Source: Nitrospira sp. (GTDB lineage Bacteria; Nitrospirota; Nitrospiria; Nitrospirales; Nitrospiraceae). Taken from it: a stretch of 53,068 bases of DNA. The position numbers and the translations under genes are program-made. Shown here in pieces: positions 8,058 through 16,259 of this stretch; within the stretch, counting starts at the first letter, position 1, and every line of letters begins with the position of its first letter. The notes beneath the pieces are model-generated. The model saw only the letters and a list, made by a program, of their open reading frames with translations. It made no database searches and was not told the DNA's origin. Location: assembly GCA_015903945.1 (NCBI GenBank), contig JABMDL010000026.1, positions 1 to 53,068 of the forward strand, given 5' to 3'.

Positions 8058-8666
8058 GTGGCCAACACGTCCAACATCCATAGGAGCACGGCGGATTCGA
8101 ATACATGGCTGGTTGCGTGCGTGCTGGTGCTCGCCTGCCTCGGGCTGACCCTGCCTGTGAACGTGGGGTGGGCCCAAACCGGATTCACCCAGAGTGGTTC
8201 GCTTAAGCGATCGCCCGCTGAGATTGTCAAACGGTACGTGCGATTGGATCAGAAAGGCGCCCGCTTGGATGCCATGGCGTTCGATGTGCTGTCTCCCTAT
8301 GTCGAGTGGAAAAAAGAGCCGGCATGGGATCAGATCGTGGTGATTCAGGAGGCCCATGTTCCCGAGGACTATCGGAAGTGGGACATTATCGATAACCTGG
8401 ACGTCGTGATCCCCGTTACCTATCGGGTGCGGGGCTCGGTCTCTCTGAAGACGGCGTCTTTCGTGCCCGATGAGAAGACCGAAGAAGTTCGTTTCCATGT
8501 CAAGGCGGTAGGGAACCTCTGGCGCATCGTCGAGCCGATGCTTCCTCCCCACGTGGGGGTCGCACGGATGGTGAATTTCGTGCGCGAGGCCGAGCTTCAA
8601 GAAAAGGATGAGACGCAACGCAGCACACTCGCGGCGCTCACAAGTTCGTTGAGAAAGGCGAAATGA
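8058..8666 (+). CDS. Exported or membrane-anchored protein, unknown function
   Basis: A 202-residue product that appears to start at GTG 8058. It has a hydrophobic segment (WLVACVLVLACLGLTLPV, about residues 17-34) ending near GWAQ, consistent with a cleavable signal peptide, followed by an alpha/beta domain with no motif I recognise. Neighbourhood is informative: its TGA overlaps the ATG of the HAD phosphatase by ATGA, and two more ATGA overlaps follow, so it is the first gene of a coupled four-gene cassette with two M16 peptidases. A periplasmic role alongside those peptidases is an inference. No ATG is available in frame near the signal peptide. Confidence 0.7.
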   Translation: MANTSNIHRSTADSNTWLVACVLVLACLGLTLPVNVGWAQTGFTQSGSLKRSPAEIVKRYVRLDQKGARLDAMAFDVLSPYVEWKKEPAWDQIVVIQEAHVPEDYRKWDIIDNLDVVIPVTYRVRGSVSLKTASFVPDEKTEEVRFHVKAVGNLWRIVEPMLPPHVGVARMVNFVREAELQEKDETQRSTLAALTSSLRKAK

Positions 8667-9313
8667 TGGCCCCTGTATCTGTGGATCTCCTGATCTTCGA
8701 TCTTGACGGCACGCTCATCGAGTCGAAATGGGACATCGCCGAATCCGTGAATTTCACGCTGGCGGCGTTGGGGCTGCCGCAGCGCCCGCTCGAGGAGATT
8801 TTTGGATTCGTCGGCGACGGTGTGAAAAAGTTGCTGCGTCTGGCGGTCGGCGAGGGGAATCAGGCCCGTTTCGAAGAGGCCTTGAATGTGTTTCGCGGCC
8901 ACTACCTCGACCATTGTCTGGATCGAACAACTTTTTTCCCCGGCATCGAACCGATGCTGCGGCATTTCGCGCACAAGCAGAAAGCGATCGCGACCAACAA
9001 GTCGATCGATTATACCCGCGTGATCGTGAACGGGCTGGGCCCACACCATTTTGTCTATACGGTCGGTGGCGACAACGGGTTCGGGCTCAAACCTGAGCCC
9101 GGCATGCTGTTGCATATTTTGGAGCGGTTGAATGTACCGAAAGAGCGGGCAGTCCTTGTGGGGGACAGCACCAATGACATCAACGGCGGCCACAATGCCG
9201 GCATTCGCGTCTGCGCTGTCGGCTATGGTATGGGCAATCGGGAAAAAATGGCGGCCTGCCAGCCCGATTGGTTCGTCGAATGTCCCGAGGAACTGATGGA
9301 GATCTTCGCATGA
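8663..9313 (+). CDS. HAD-family phosphatase, phosphoglycolate phosphatase-like
   Basis: This 216-residue protein has all HAD motifs: nucleophile DLDGT (about residues 13-17), motif II ATNKS, the KPEP lysine region and motif III VGDSTNDINGG. The helical cap after motif I is of the phosphoglycolate-phosphatase/PGMB type. Phosphoglycolate phosphatase removes the 2-phosphoglycolate by-product; other small phosphoesters are possible. Translation is coupled on both sides by ATGA overlaps (8663-8666 and 9310-9313). The cytosolic HAD enzyme between a secreted protein and secreted M16 peptidases is functionally puzzling; the arrangement may be a shared-expression convenience. Confidence 0.88.
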   Translation: MMAPVSVDLLIFDLDGTLIESKWDIAESVNFTLAALGLPQRPLEEIFGFVGDGVKKLLRLAVGEGNQARFEEALNVFRGHYLDHCLDRTTFFPGIEPMLRHFAHKQKAIATNKSIDYTRVIVNGLGPHHFVYTVGGDNGFGLKPEPGMLLHILERLNVPKERAVLVGDSTNDINGGHNAGIRVCAVGYGMGNREKMAACQPDWFVECPEELMEIFA

Positions 9314-10968
9314 ACATTCGATCGTTGCTCGTATCTCGTGAAGCGTATCTCGCGAAACATGTCGCTCTGCAGGACAACACGCGAGAAGATCGCTGTATAT
9401 TCCAGCGTACGCTTCACGCTTCACGTTTCACGGGATTTTTGCTTGTCACGGCGCTTAGCCTAGGGCTTGCGCACGCGGCCTCGCCGAGCCTTGCCGATCG
9501 TGTCATCGAGCATAAACTGGCCAACGGCTTGACGGTCCTGATGGTCGAGCGCCATCAGACGCCGGTGGTGTCCATCAATATTACGTTTGCGGTGGGCGGC
9601 ATCAACGAGCAGGTTGGGCAAACAGGGATCGCCCATTTCTACGAGCACATGGCCTTCAAGGGAACGCGCACCGTCGGCACGAAGGACTACGAAAAAGAGA
9701 AACCGATTCTCGATGAGCTGGCGGTGGTCGGATCTGAGCTGGAACAGCACCAGCGCGAGCTTGCCGCCAAGAGCGGAGGAGGAACGGCGGAAGAGCAGGC
9801 AGCCGTCTCGTCCCTCCAGAAGCGGTTTGCGGACCTGCAAGCCCAGGCCTCCCACTATGTCGTCGGGAACGAACTGGCGCTGCTTTACCAACGGCACGGC
9901 GGCGTCGGATTCAACGCCTCCACCGGCAAAGACCTCACGCGATACACGATCAGTCTGCCGGCCAACCGTCTTCCGCTCTGGGCCGCGATCGAATCCGATC
10001 GCATGGCCCATCCGGTCTTTCGCGAGTTCTATAAAGAGCGCGGCGTGGTGATGGAGGAACGCCGATTACGCAACGATGACAGTCCGAGCGGGCTGCTGTT
10101 TGAAACCTTTACGTCGGCGGCGTTCCGAGCGCATGGCTACGGCGTGCCGACAATCGGGTGGGAGTCGGATATCTTGTCGTTGACCCCGGCAGAGACGGAA
10201 ACCTTTTTCAAAGCCCATTACGGGCCGAACCGCGCGACCATTGCATTGGTCGGAGATTTTAATTCCAAGGACGTGATCGCCTTGATTGAGCAGACGTTCG
10301 GGAAGATCCCTGCCTCGCCTCCTTCCTCGGCGAGGATGCCTGTGGAGCCGGAACAACGGGGAGAGCGGCGAGTGGAAGTGGAATTTGATGCCGAGCCGTC
10401 ACTCGTCATCGGTTACCACAAGCCGGGATTGGGGCACCCCGATGATGATGTGTTTGATGTCATCGATGCGATTCTCTCGGACGGGCTCACGTCCCGCCTC
10501 CATCGGAAACTGGTGCGGGAGCGACGGTTGGCGGCGTCGGTCGGCTCCGACGCGAACTATCCCGGTGTGCGCGCCCCCAATCTGTTCATCATCACCGCGA
10601 ACCCACTGGCTCCGCATACGACGGCCGAGCTGGAAACCGCGATTTATGAGGAATTGGAGCGGCTGAAGCGGGAGCCGGTGTCATCCCAGGAACTTGAGCG
10701 GGTGATCAACAATTTGGACGCCGACATGGTGCGGGCCCTGCGATCCAACAGTGGTTTAGCTTCGCAGTTGGCGATGTATCAAGCCGTGGCGGGCGATTGG
10801 CGCTATGTGTTGCATTCACGGGACAAAGTCGCCGCCGTGACTGCCGCCGATGTGCAGCGAGTGGCGGCCCGGTATTTCACGAAATCGAACCGCACGGTCG
10901 GCGTCCTGGTAAAAAAGAGTCAAGACAAAGCCGTGGCCTCGGCTTCGAGCGGTGAGGTGGCACCATGA
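9310..10968 (+). CDS. M16-family zinc peptidase, catalytic subunit
   Basis: A 552-residue secreted peptidase of the pitrilysin/M16 family. The inverted zinc motif HFYEH (in GIAHFYEHMAFKGT, about residues 110-123) and the downstream Glu in YKERGVVMEERRLR are present, so it should be active. After the motif comes a charged coiled-coil-like insertion (KPILDELAVV to LQAQAS) typical of this subfamily. The ATG at 9310 has a GGAG site and overlaps the upstream TGA. Oddly, about 40 residues between MNIRSLL and the hydrophobic signal segment GFLLVTALSLGLAHA are translated interspersed repeat (for example SREAYLAKH and TLHASRFT). The next gene encodes the probable inactive partner. Confidence 0.9.
   Translation: MNIRSLLVSREAYLAKHVALQDNTREDRCIFQRTLHASRFTGFLLVTALSLGLAHAASPSLADRVIEHKLANGLTVLMVERHQTPVVSINITFAVGGINEQVGQTGIAHFYEHMAFKGTRTVGTKDYEKEKPILDELAVVGSELEQHQRELAAKSGGGTAEEQAAVSSLQKRFADLQAQASHYVVGNELALLYQRHGGVGFNASTGKDLTRYTISLPANRLPLWAAIESDRMAHPVFREFYKERGVVMEERRLRNDDSPSGLLFETFTSAAFRAHGYGVPTIGWESDILSLTPAETETFFKAHYGPNRATIALVGDFNSKDVIALIEQTFGKIPASPPSSARMPVEPEQRGERRVEVEFDAEPSLVIGYHKPGLGHPDDDVFDVIDAILSDGLTSRLHRKLVRERRLAASVGSDANYPGVRAPNLFIITANPLAPHTTAELETAIYEELERLKREPVSSQELERVINNLDADMVRALRSNSGLASQLAMYQAVAGDWRYVLHSRDKVAAVTAADVQRVAARYFTKSNRTVGVLVKKSQDKAVASASSGEVAP
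9330..9433. repeat. Interspersed repeat, copy 4, inside a coding frame
   Basis: The left arm near 9330-9361 contains 'cgtatctcgtgaagcgtatc' followed by 'tcgcgaaac'. The right arm near 9408-9433 contains 'acgcttcacgcttcacg' and 'tttcacg', the inverse of the left arm. Both lie in the open reading frame of the M16 peptidase, between its start codon and signal peptide. No stop codon is introduced in that frame. Confidence 0.75.
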
Positions 10969-12416
10969 TGAATGTGAAGCGTTTCCGAGCCGCACTGGGG
11001 CTGATCGCCGTGCTTGCGACATTCTCCCTGACGACCGCTTGTGCGGGAGGGGCGGGGCTTGGCGATCCCCGGACCATGACCTTTGCTCCCGTCGAGTTTT
11101 CGCCGCCGGATCCGGAACGGGTCGTTCTCGACAACGGCATGGTCGTCTATCTGCTGGAAGATCATGAACTGCCCCTCATTACCCTCACGGCCACGATCAG
11201 AGCCGGCAGTTGGCTCGATCCCGCCGACAAGATCGGCCTTGCAGCGCTGACCGGGTCGGTGATGCGCACCGGCGGCGGAGGCGGCCTGTCAGCGGAGCAG
11301 GTCGATGAAGAGCTGGAACAATTTGCGGGAGAGATCAGCATTGGCATCGGCAGGCAATCGGGGTCTGCGTCGCTCGACATACTCAGTAAAGATTTCGCAC
11401 GGGGTCTACGGATTCTTACCGGGCTTATCAGGACGCCGGCTTTTGAACCGGCGCGTGTCGAATTGGCGAAGTTGCAGGCCATCGAGGGCATCCGCCGCCG
11501 TCAGGACAATCCCGGTTCCGTGGTCGGCCGAGAATTTATCAAGATGCTCTACGGGACCGATCATCCAACCGCACGCGAGAGCACGATCGATTCTGTGCGG
11601 CGTATCACGAGGGACGATCTCATAACATTTCACCGTACAGTGCTTCATCCGAACGGCATGATCTTGGGAGTCACCGGAGACTTCAAGAAAGAGGAGATGC
11701 TGACCTCACTGCGCGCCGCGTTCGGGGACTGGGAAAAAGGAGTGGTCCCTCGGCTGACGATCGCCGATGTGCCCGAGAGCGACGCGATGAAACCGGCGGT
11801 TCGGTTTATCGACAAAGATACGACGCAGACGCATCTTCGCGTGGGGCATTTGTCGATCAAGGAAAACGATCCCGACTATGTTCCCATGGCAATCGCCAAC
11901 GACATCTTGGGCGGCAGTTCATTTCGCAGTCGGCTGTTCAACGATGTGCGGACGAAGCGGGGACTGGCCTATTCCGTCGCCAGCCGGCTGAATGCCGGGG
12001 TGCATGATCAGGGTGTCTGGCTCATGCGGGCTGAGACCAAGTCGGCATCCACACAGGAAGTCATCGGGCGGTTCCTGGCGAATATTGATCGCATGCGTTC
12101 CGAGCTCGTGAGCGACGTGGAGCTGGCAGAGGCCAAGGAGGCCTATGTGAACTCCTTTGTGTTTTCCTTCTCCAGCCCTTCCGCTATAGTAGCCCGCATG
12201 GTGGAATTGGAGTATGACGGCCTGCCGAGAGATTTTCTGCAACAGTTGCGCGACAAGGTCGTGAAGCTGACCAAGGAAGAAATCCTGGCCGCGGCCAAGA
12301 AACATCTCCACCCGGATCGCCTCAAAATTGTGGCGGTCGGATCAGGCAAAACCCTGCCGGGCGCGCTCTCGACATTCGGCGAGGTGAAAGAAATCAAGCT
12401 GTCACCGGAGGGTTAG
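10965..12416 (+). CDS. M16-family peptidase homologue, probably non-catalytic partner
   Basis: This 483-residue protein has an N-terminal signal ending in TTAC followed by AGGAG, so it is a likely lipoprotein. It has the two-domain M16 fold, but the HxxEH zinc motif is absent: the matching position reads AALTGSVMRTGGGG. The Arg/Tyr region of M16 C-terminal domains is kept (RLFNDVRTKRGLAYSV). Such catalytically dead subunits pair with an HxxEH subunit, as in mitochondrial processing peptidase and bacterial PqqL-like pairs. Its ATG overlaps the stop of the catalytic subunit by ATGA, supporting equimolar synthesis. Together they probably form a periplasmic or outer-membrane-facing peptidase. Confidence 0.88.
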   Translation: MMNVKRFRAALGLIAVLATFSLTTACAGGAGLGDPRTMTFAPVEFSPPDPERVVLDNGMVVYLLEDHELPLITLTATIRAGSWLDPADKIGLAALTGSVMRTGGGGGLSAEQVDEELEQFAGEISIGIGRQSGSASLDILSKDFARGLRILTGLIRTPAFEPARVELAKLQAIEGIRRRQDNPGSVVGREFIKMLYGTDHPTARESTIDSVRRITRDDLITFHRTVLHPNGMILGVTGDFKKEEMLTSLRAAFGDWEKGVVPRLTIADVPESDAMKPAVRFIDKDTTQTHLRVGHLSIKENDPDYVPMAIANDILGGSSFRSRLFNDVRTKRGLAYSVASRLNAGVHDQGVWLMRAETKSASTQEVIGRFLANIDRMRSELVSDVELAEAKEAYVNSFVFSFSSPSAIVARMVELEYDGLPRDFLQQLRDKVVKLTKEEILAAAKKHLHPDRLKIVAVGSGKTLPGALSTFGEVKEIKLSPEG

Positions 12417-12494
12417 CAGACTTCCAAGTTCTACGCCTGCTCCTTCTCTGCTCTCAAAGCACAGGGTTATTTCTCCGAGCCAAGAGCTTTTCGC

Positions 12495-13337
12495 ATGCCA
12501 CTCGAAGACGATTTCTGTGACATTCTCAAGAAAGCGCGGATAGGCCAGGGACTCTCGGTCGGCGATGTCTCAGGCATGGCGGGACTTTCGGGTGCCGACA
12601 TTTCGGCGCTGGAATCCGGACAGCAGGTCCGGGATCGGGCGGCAGTGCAGGCACTGGCGGAGGCCCTGAGACTCCGAGCCGAACCGCTTGCGCAGATTGC
12701 GCTCGGCAAGTGGGGACCGATGGCGCAGAACCAGCCGGAGTGGCTTCACACCGTGTATGGTTCAATCGGTGGCTATGGCGTGCAGGGCTATATTGTGTCC
12801 GACGAGGGCGAGGCCGTGGTGATCGACACCGCCTATAACGCGGCGGCCATGATCAAGGTGCTCGATACACACAAGTTGCGTTTGGTGGGGATTTGCCTGA
12901 CCCATGGTCACGCCGATCATGCCGAGGGGATCGACCGCCTTCTGGAACATCGGGAAGTTCCTGTGTATCTGGGCCCGGAAGACATCGACCTTCTGGCCTG
13001 GCGGCCACGGGCGGAGTTGCTTGCCGCTCCAGCGGATGGGCATAGCATCAGGGTTGGCCATCGGAGTATTCATTGTCTGGCGACCCCCGGCCATACTCCG
13101 GGCGGTATCTGCTATCGGGTCGATGATCTTTTGCAGCCGGTATGTTTCGTGGGAGACACGCTGTTTGCGGGATCGATCGGACGGTCTAATCCGAGCAATC
13201 TGTACGTCACGCATCTCCGCTCGGTGAACCATCGTGTTCTTGCGCTTGGCCCGGATTACCGGCTTCTCCCCGGTCACGGTCCCTCGACGACAGTGGCCGA
13301 GGAACGGAATCATAATCCGTTCGCGGCTGTCGAATAA
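12495..13337 (+). CDS. XRE HTH domain fused to metallo-beta-lactamase-fold hydrolase
   Basis: A 280-residue two-domain protein. Residues about 5-70 form a Cro/CI-type helix-turn-helix (ARIGQGLSVGDVSGMAGLSG, then ADISALESG). From about residue 80 a metallo-beta-lactamase fold follows with the zinc motif THGHADHAEG, the third ligand in TPGHTPGG, Asp in VGDTLF and His in PGHGPST, the glyoxalase-II-like hydrolase set. All metal ligands are present, so the enzyme is probably active. Thioester or similar ester hydrolysis is likely; the DNA-binding domain suggests a ligand-responsive regulator or a recruited dimerisation module. The next gene starts 11 bases after the stop codon. Confidence 0.85.
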   Translation: MPLEDDFCDILKKARIGQGLSVGDVSGMAGLSGADISALESGQQVRDRAAVQALAEALRLRAEPLAQIALGKWGPMAQNQPEWLHTVYGSIGGYGVQGYIVSDEGEAVVIDTAYNAAAMIKVLDTHKLRLVGICLTHGHADHAEGIDRLLEHREVPVYLGPEDIDLLAWRPRAELLAAPADGHSIRVGHRSIHCLATPGHTPGGICYRVDDLLQPVCFVGDTLFAGSIGRSNPSNLYVTHLRSVNHRVLALGPDYRLLPGHGPSTTVAEERNHNPFAAVE

Positions 13338-13348
13338 TCAGGCTCTCC

Positions 13349-14332
13349 ATGGATGGATTCAGAGGGGATGAACACCGGCCCATTCGGAGTCAAGCGGACC
13401 AAGAGGAGGAGCAGAGTGCTGTCGTGCCGGTTGTCGAGAGCGCGGGAAGCGAAGACGAGGCTGAGCCGTCAACATTCTCGACGTGGAGCCTTCCGATCGG
13501 TCTGTTTCTGCTGACCTGCTTCACGACCTTGTGGGCGGGTGCGTACCAAGCGTACAACGGGCCGGTTCGAGGGCCGGTGAATTTTCTGCTGTCCGATCCC
13601 GGAAGGATTTGGCAAGGGCTTCCCTTTGCCGGCGCGCTGCTGTTCATTCTCACCACGCATGAGCTGGGCCACTATGTTCTGTCAAAGGTTCACGGGGTGC
13701 CGGCCTCGTTGCCGCTGTTTATCCCAGGACCGCCCCACTTCATTGGGACTTTCGGCGCCATCATCCGGATACGCGGCCCGATCCTGGACCGCCGCGCGTT
13801 GTTCGATATCGGAGTTGCCGGCCCGTTGGCCGGGTTTATTGTGGCGGTCGCGGCGTTGATTGTGGGGTTGCATCTCTCGACCGTTGTGGAGCGAACAGCC
13901 ACGCTGGGGTTGCACCTGGGTGAGCCGCTGCTGCTCCAGCTGTTGTCATGGCTCGTGATTGGGTCGATCCCACCTGAGTCGGATGTCGTGCTGCACCCGA
14001 TCGGCTTTGCCGCCTGGTTTGGGCTTTTCGTCACGTCGCTCAATCTTCTGCCGATGGGCCAACTTGACGGCGGCCATGTCGCCTATGCGCTGTGGGGGCG
14101 TCACCAGAGGACGATGGCGTTCATCTTTGTGCCGATCCTGATTTTCTTGGGATTTGTCGGTTGGCCCGGGTGGTTTCTCTGGGCCGTCATGGCCGGCCTG
14201 TGGGGGCTCGGCCATCCCCCCGTCATGGACCCGCATGTTCCCTTGGGCCGTAGCCGGATTATCGTTGGATGGATCGCGCTGGCGGTGTTCGTTTCCACGT
14301 TTGTGCCGGTGCCGTTTTCCGTCCACTCGTAG
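13349..14332 (+). CDS. M50-family site-2 protease-like membrane protease
   Basis: This 327-residue protein contains the intramembrane zinc motif HELGHY (about residue 109) and a distal LDGGH motif (in LNLLPMGQLDGGHVAYALW, about residues 230-248) supplying the Asp ligand. It has around six or seven hydrophobic spans and a roughly 55-residue polar N-terminus rich in Glu/Asp. No PDZ or CBS domain is present, unlike the other M50 protein at 36458-37609. Proteins of this class, including the plant EGY type, cut substrates within the membrane, often to release regulators. It directly follows the HTH/metallo-beta-lactamase gene and is likely co-transcribed. Confidence 0.88.
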   Translation: MDGFRGDEHRPIRSQADQEEEQSAVVPVVESAGSEDEAEPSTFSTWSLPIGLFLLTCFTTLWAGAYQAYNGPVRGPVNFLLSDPGRIWQGLPFAGALLFILTTHELGHYVLSKVHGVPASLPLFIPGPPHFIGTFGAIIRIRGPILDRRALFDIGVAGPLAGFIVAVAALIVGLHLSTVVERTATLGLHLGEPLLLQLLSWLVIGSIPPESDVVLHPIGFAAWFGLFVTSLNLLPMGQLDGGHVAYALWGRHQRTMAFIFVPILIFLGFVGWPGWFLWAVMAGLWGLGHPPVMDPHVPLGRSRIIVGWIALAVFVSTFVPVPFSVHS

Positions 14333-14454
14333 CGGGTCGTCTTGGCCCTCTTCATCCGCCCCCGTTGCCGCTTGTCATGACCGTGCCCTGCTTGTGTGCG
14401 TGCGGCAACTCTTCTACGATAGCCCCGCCATCGGCGTGGGGATGTTCGGAAGCG

Positions 14455-15639
14455 ATGAATCGCGTCACCGGAAAATATGCCTGCCTACTTCTGCTGTGGG
14501 TGCTGCTAGCCCCGGCAACCTCTGTGCAAGGTGCATTACAGGAGGAGGATTCCCAGCCAGCCGCATTAGGCGACTCTTCCAAGCTGTGGCACTACGGAGC
14601 CTATCTGGATGTCGGGTATGCGGCGAATTTTAATTTTCCTGACAATGATCTCTGGCGCAGCCGCTCCACCGCGTCCCGACATAATCAACCGGCTCCTAAC
14701 ATGGTATTGGCTTATGTCCGGAAGGATGCGATGGAGTCATCTCGCTGGGGGATGGAACTGGGAGTGCAGGGTGGCTATGATTCGGTCGATTTTGCGTATC
14801 TGCAGGGAGAGAAGAAAGTCGATGGTGCGGATGTGCTCAGACATATCCATCGTGTCAATGTCTCCTACCTCGCGCCGTTGGGCAATGGTCTGAGGATCAC
14901 GGGGGGGGTATTCGACAGCCTGATGGGATACGAATCGCTCTATGCGAAAGACAACGCGAATTACACACGCTCTTGGATCGCCGACAATACGCCATACATG
15001 ATGTTCGGAGTGAACGCCGCCTATCCGGTGAACGACCGCTTGACGGTGACGGGGTTCGTCATCAATCGCTACTACCATCTTGCCTACACGGTTGCACAGC
15101 CGTCCTATGGCGGGAGATGGTCCTACTCCCTCACCCCACGATTGACCGCGAGGCAGACACTCTATTGGGGGCCCGACCAAGCGGATGCCTCGCTCGAGTT
15201 TTGGCGCCTCTATGGGAATCATATTCTGGAGTGGAAAGCTGACGAGGTGACCATCGCTGCGTCGTACGACATCGGCACAGAGAACATCGCCAATCGGCCC
15301 GGCAGCCCGCGCACCTTTGTGATGGGCGGTAATTTGGTCGTGAAGTGGCACGTCGCCGGTCCCTGGTCTGTCGCGGTGCGCCCTGAATTCTATTGGGATC
15401 GGAACGGCCGGTGGACCGGCGCTGAACAGTTCGTGAAGGCGGTCACATCCACGGTCGAATACAAGTTGCTCTATCGGTGGAGCACGGCGGTGGCAAGGTT
15501 GGAATATCGCTATGACGAATCGACCGGTGCGGGAGGTGGGTTCTTCAAGAACGGAGAAAGCAGTTTCGGTGTCCCCAAGCTTGCCGCAGGCCAACATCTA
15601 CTCCTGTTCGGCCTATTGCTGACCTTCGATTCACCGTGA
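14455..15639 (+). CDS. Outer-membrane beta-barrel (porin-like) protein
   Basis: This 394-residue protein starts at ATG 14455 with a clear signal peptide (LLLLWVLLAPATSVQG). The mature part is rich in alternating aromatic/polar strands (HYGAYLDVGYAANFNFPD; YLAPLGNGLRITGGVFDSL; SVAVRPEFYWDRNG) and ends in a hydrophobic strand LLLFGLLLTFDS, as expected for an outer-membrane barrel. The layout matches the uncharacterised porin family often called BBP2/OmpL-like, which begins 'WxYGAYLDxxY'. The transported solute is unknown. The ribosome site is weak. It follows the M50 protease by about 120 bases on the same strand. Confidence 0.82.
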   Translation: MNRVTGKYACLLLLWVLLAPATSVQGALQEEDSQPAALGDSSKLWHYGAYLDVGYAANFNFPDNDLWRSRSTASRHNQPAPNMVLAYVRKDAMESSRWGMELGVQGGYDSVDFAYLQGEKKVDGADVLRHIHRVNVSYLAPLGNGLRITGGVFDSLMGYESLYAKDNANYTRSWIADNTPYMMFGVNAAYPVNDRLTVTGFVINRYYHLAYTVAQPSYGGRWSYSLTPRLTARQTLYWGPDQADASLEFWRLYGNHILEWKADEVTIAASYDIGTENIANRPGSPRTFVMGGNLVVKWHVAGPWSVAVRPEFYWDRNGRWTGAEQFVKAVTSTVEYKLLYRWSTAVARLEYRYDESTGAGGGFFKNGESSFGVPKLAAGQHLLLFGLLLTFDSP

Positions 15640-15671
15640 TCGGTCGCGTGTCTGTCGACTCCTTGTTGGTG

Positions 15672-16133
15672 TCATTCCACAATGGGGAGAATCCGATCGG
15701 CAACGGCTTGGACAACCCCTTCTTGTTCTGTGACCACCTTTAAGCCGCGGAAGCTGAGATAGTAGCCGCCGTGACTGGGTGCCTGGATGGTAGCACTGAC
15801 CTCCACGCGATCTCCGTCTTCGACGTCCGGGTCTCGTACCGTCGGTTTTCCGCAGAGTCCCAGCACGGCAACCGGGATTGTCGCCGCCTCCTCTTCTAAA
15901 CGGAACAAATAAGCGCCGTAACACACGGTTTCATTGGGCAGCTTGTAGGGATCGAGCGGAGTCACATCGCGAACGGTGCCGTGCAAGGTCACTCGGCGTA
16001 AATGGTACATCCGGGGCTCTTCGAGGATCTGTTGGATGCTGGTTGGTTGCTCAGCCCACAACAAACAGGGCAGCACTGTCCAGAAGACAACCACCAGAGG
16101 AAAGCCGACTGAATAACGAAACGTGCGCCGCAT
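15672..16133 (-). CDS. Exported protein, possible OB-fold
   Basis: A 153-residue protein with an N-terminal signal peptide (GFPLVVVFWTVLPCLLWAEQ). The mature sequence (VTLHGTVRDVTPLDPYKLPN, then CYGAYLFRLEE, DGDRVEVSATIQAP, YYLSFRGLKVV) has the strand pattern of small exported nucleic-acid-binding-like OB-fold domains such as YgiW/DUF-type proteins. Two cysteines (CYGAYLF and LGLCGKP) could form a disulphide. It is convergent with the porin gene and divergent from the M20 peptidase. Function is not known. Confidence 0.65.
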   Translation of the reverse strand: MRRTFRYSVGFPLVVVFWTVLPCLLWAEQPTSIQQILEEPRMYHLRRVTLHGTVRDVTPLDPYKLPNETVCYGAYLFRLEEEAATIPVAVLGLCGKPTVRDPDVEDGDRVEVSATIQAPSHGGYYLSFRGLKVVTEQEGVVQAVADRILPIVE

Positions 16134-16259
16134 GAAGAAAGTCTGTGTGGTTCGAACAATGCATCCATTGTAGCATTGTCAGGCACACGTCGTCGTTACG
16201 GTGTTTTCTTGACCCCTCTGCCGGCTATAATTCCCGCCTCACCGAGGAGGACATCAGAG

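Noticed and set aside
14737..15597. 286-codon open frame on the minus strand over the porin gene
   Set aside because: The porin-like frame has a signal peptide and beta-strand pattern; the reverse frame has neither.
16209..16231. TTGACC and TATAAT upstream of the M20 peptidase
   Set aside because: Spacing is only 11 bases, too short for a sigma-70 promoter; TATAAT alone is weak evidence.
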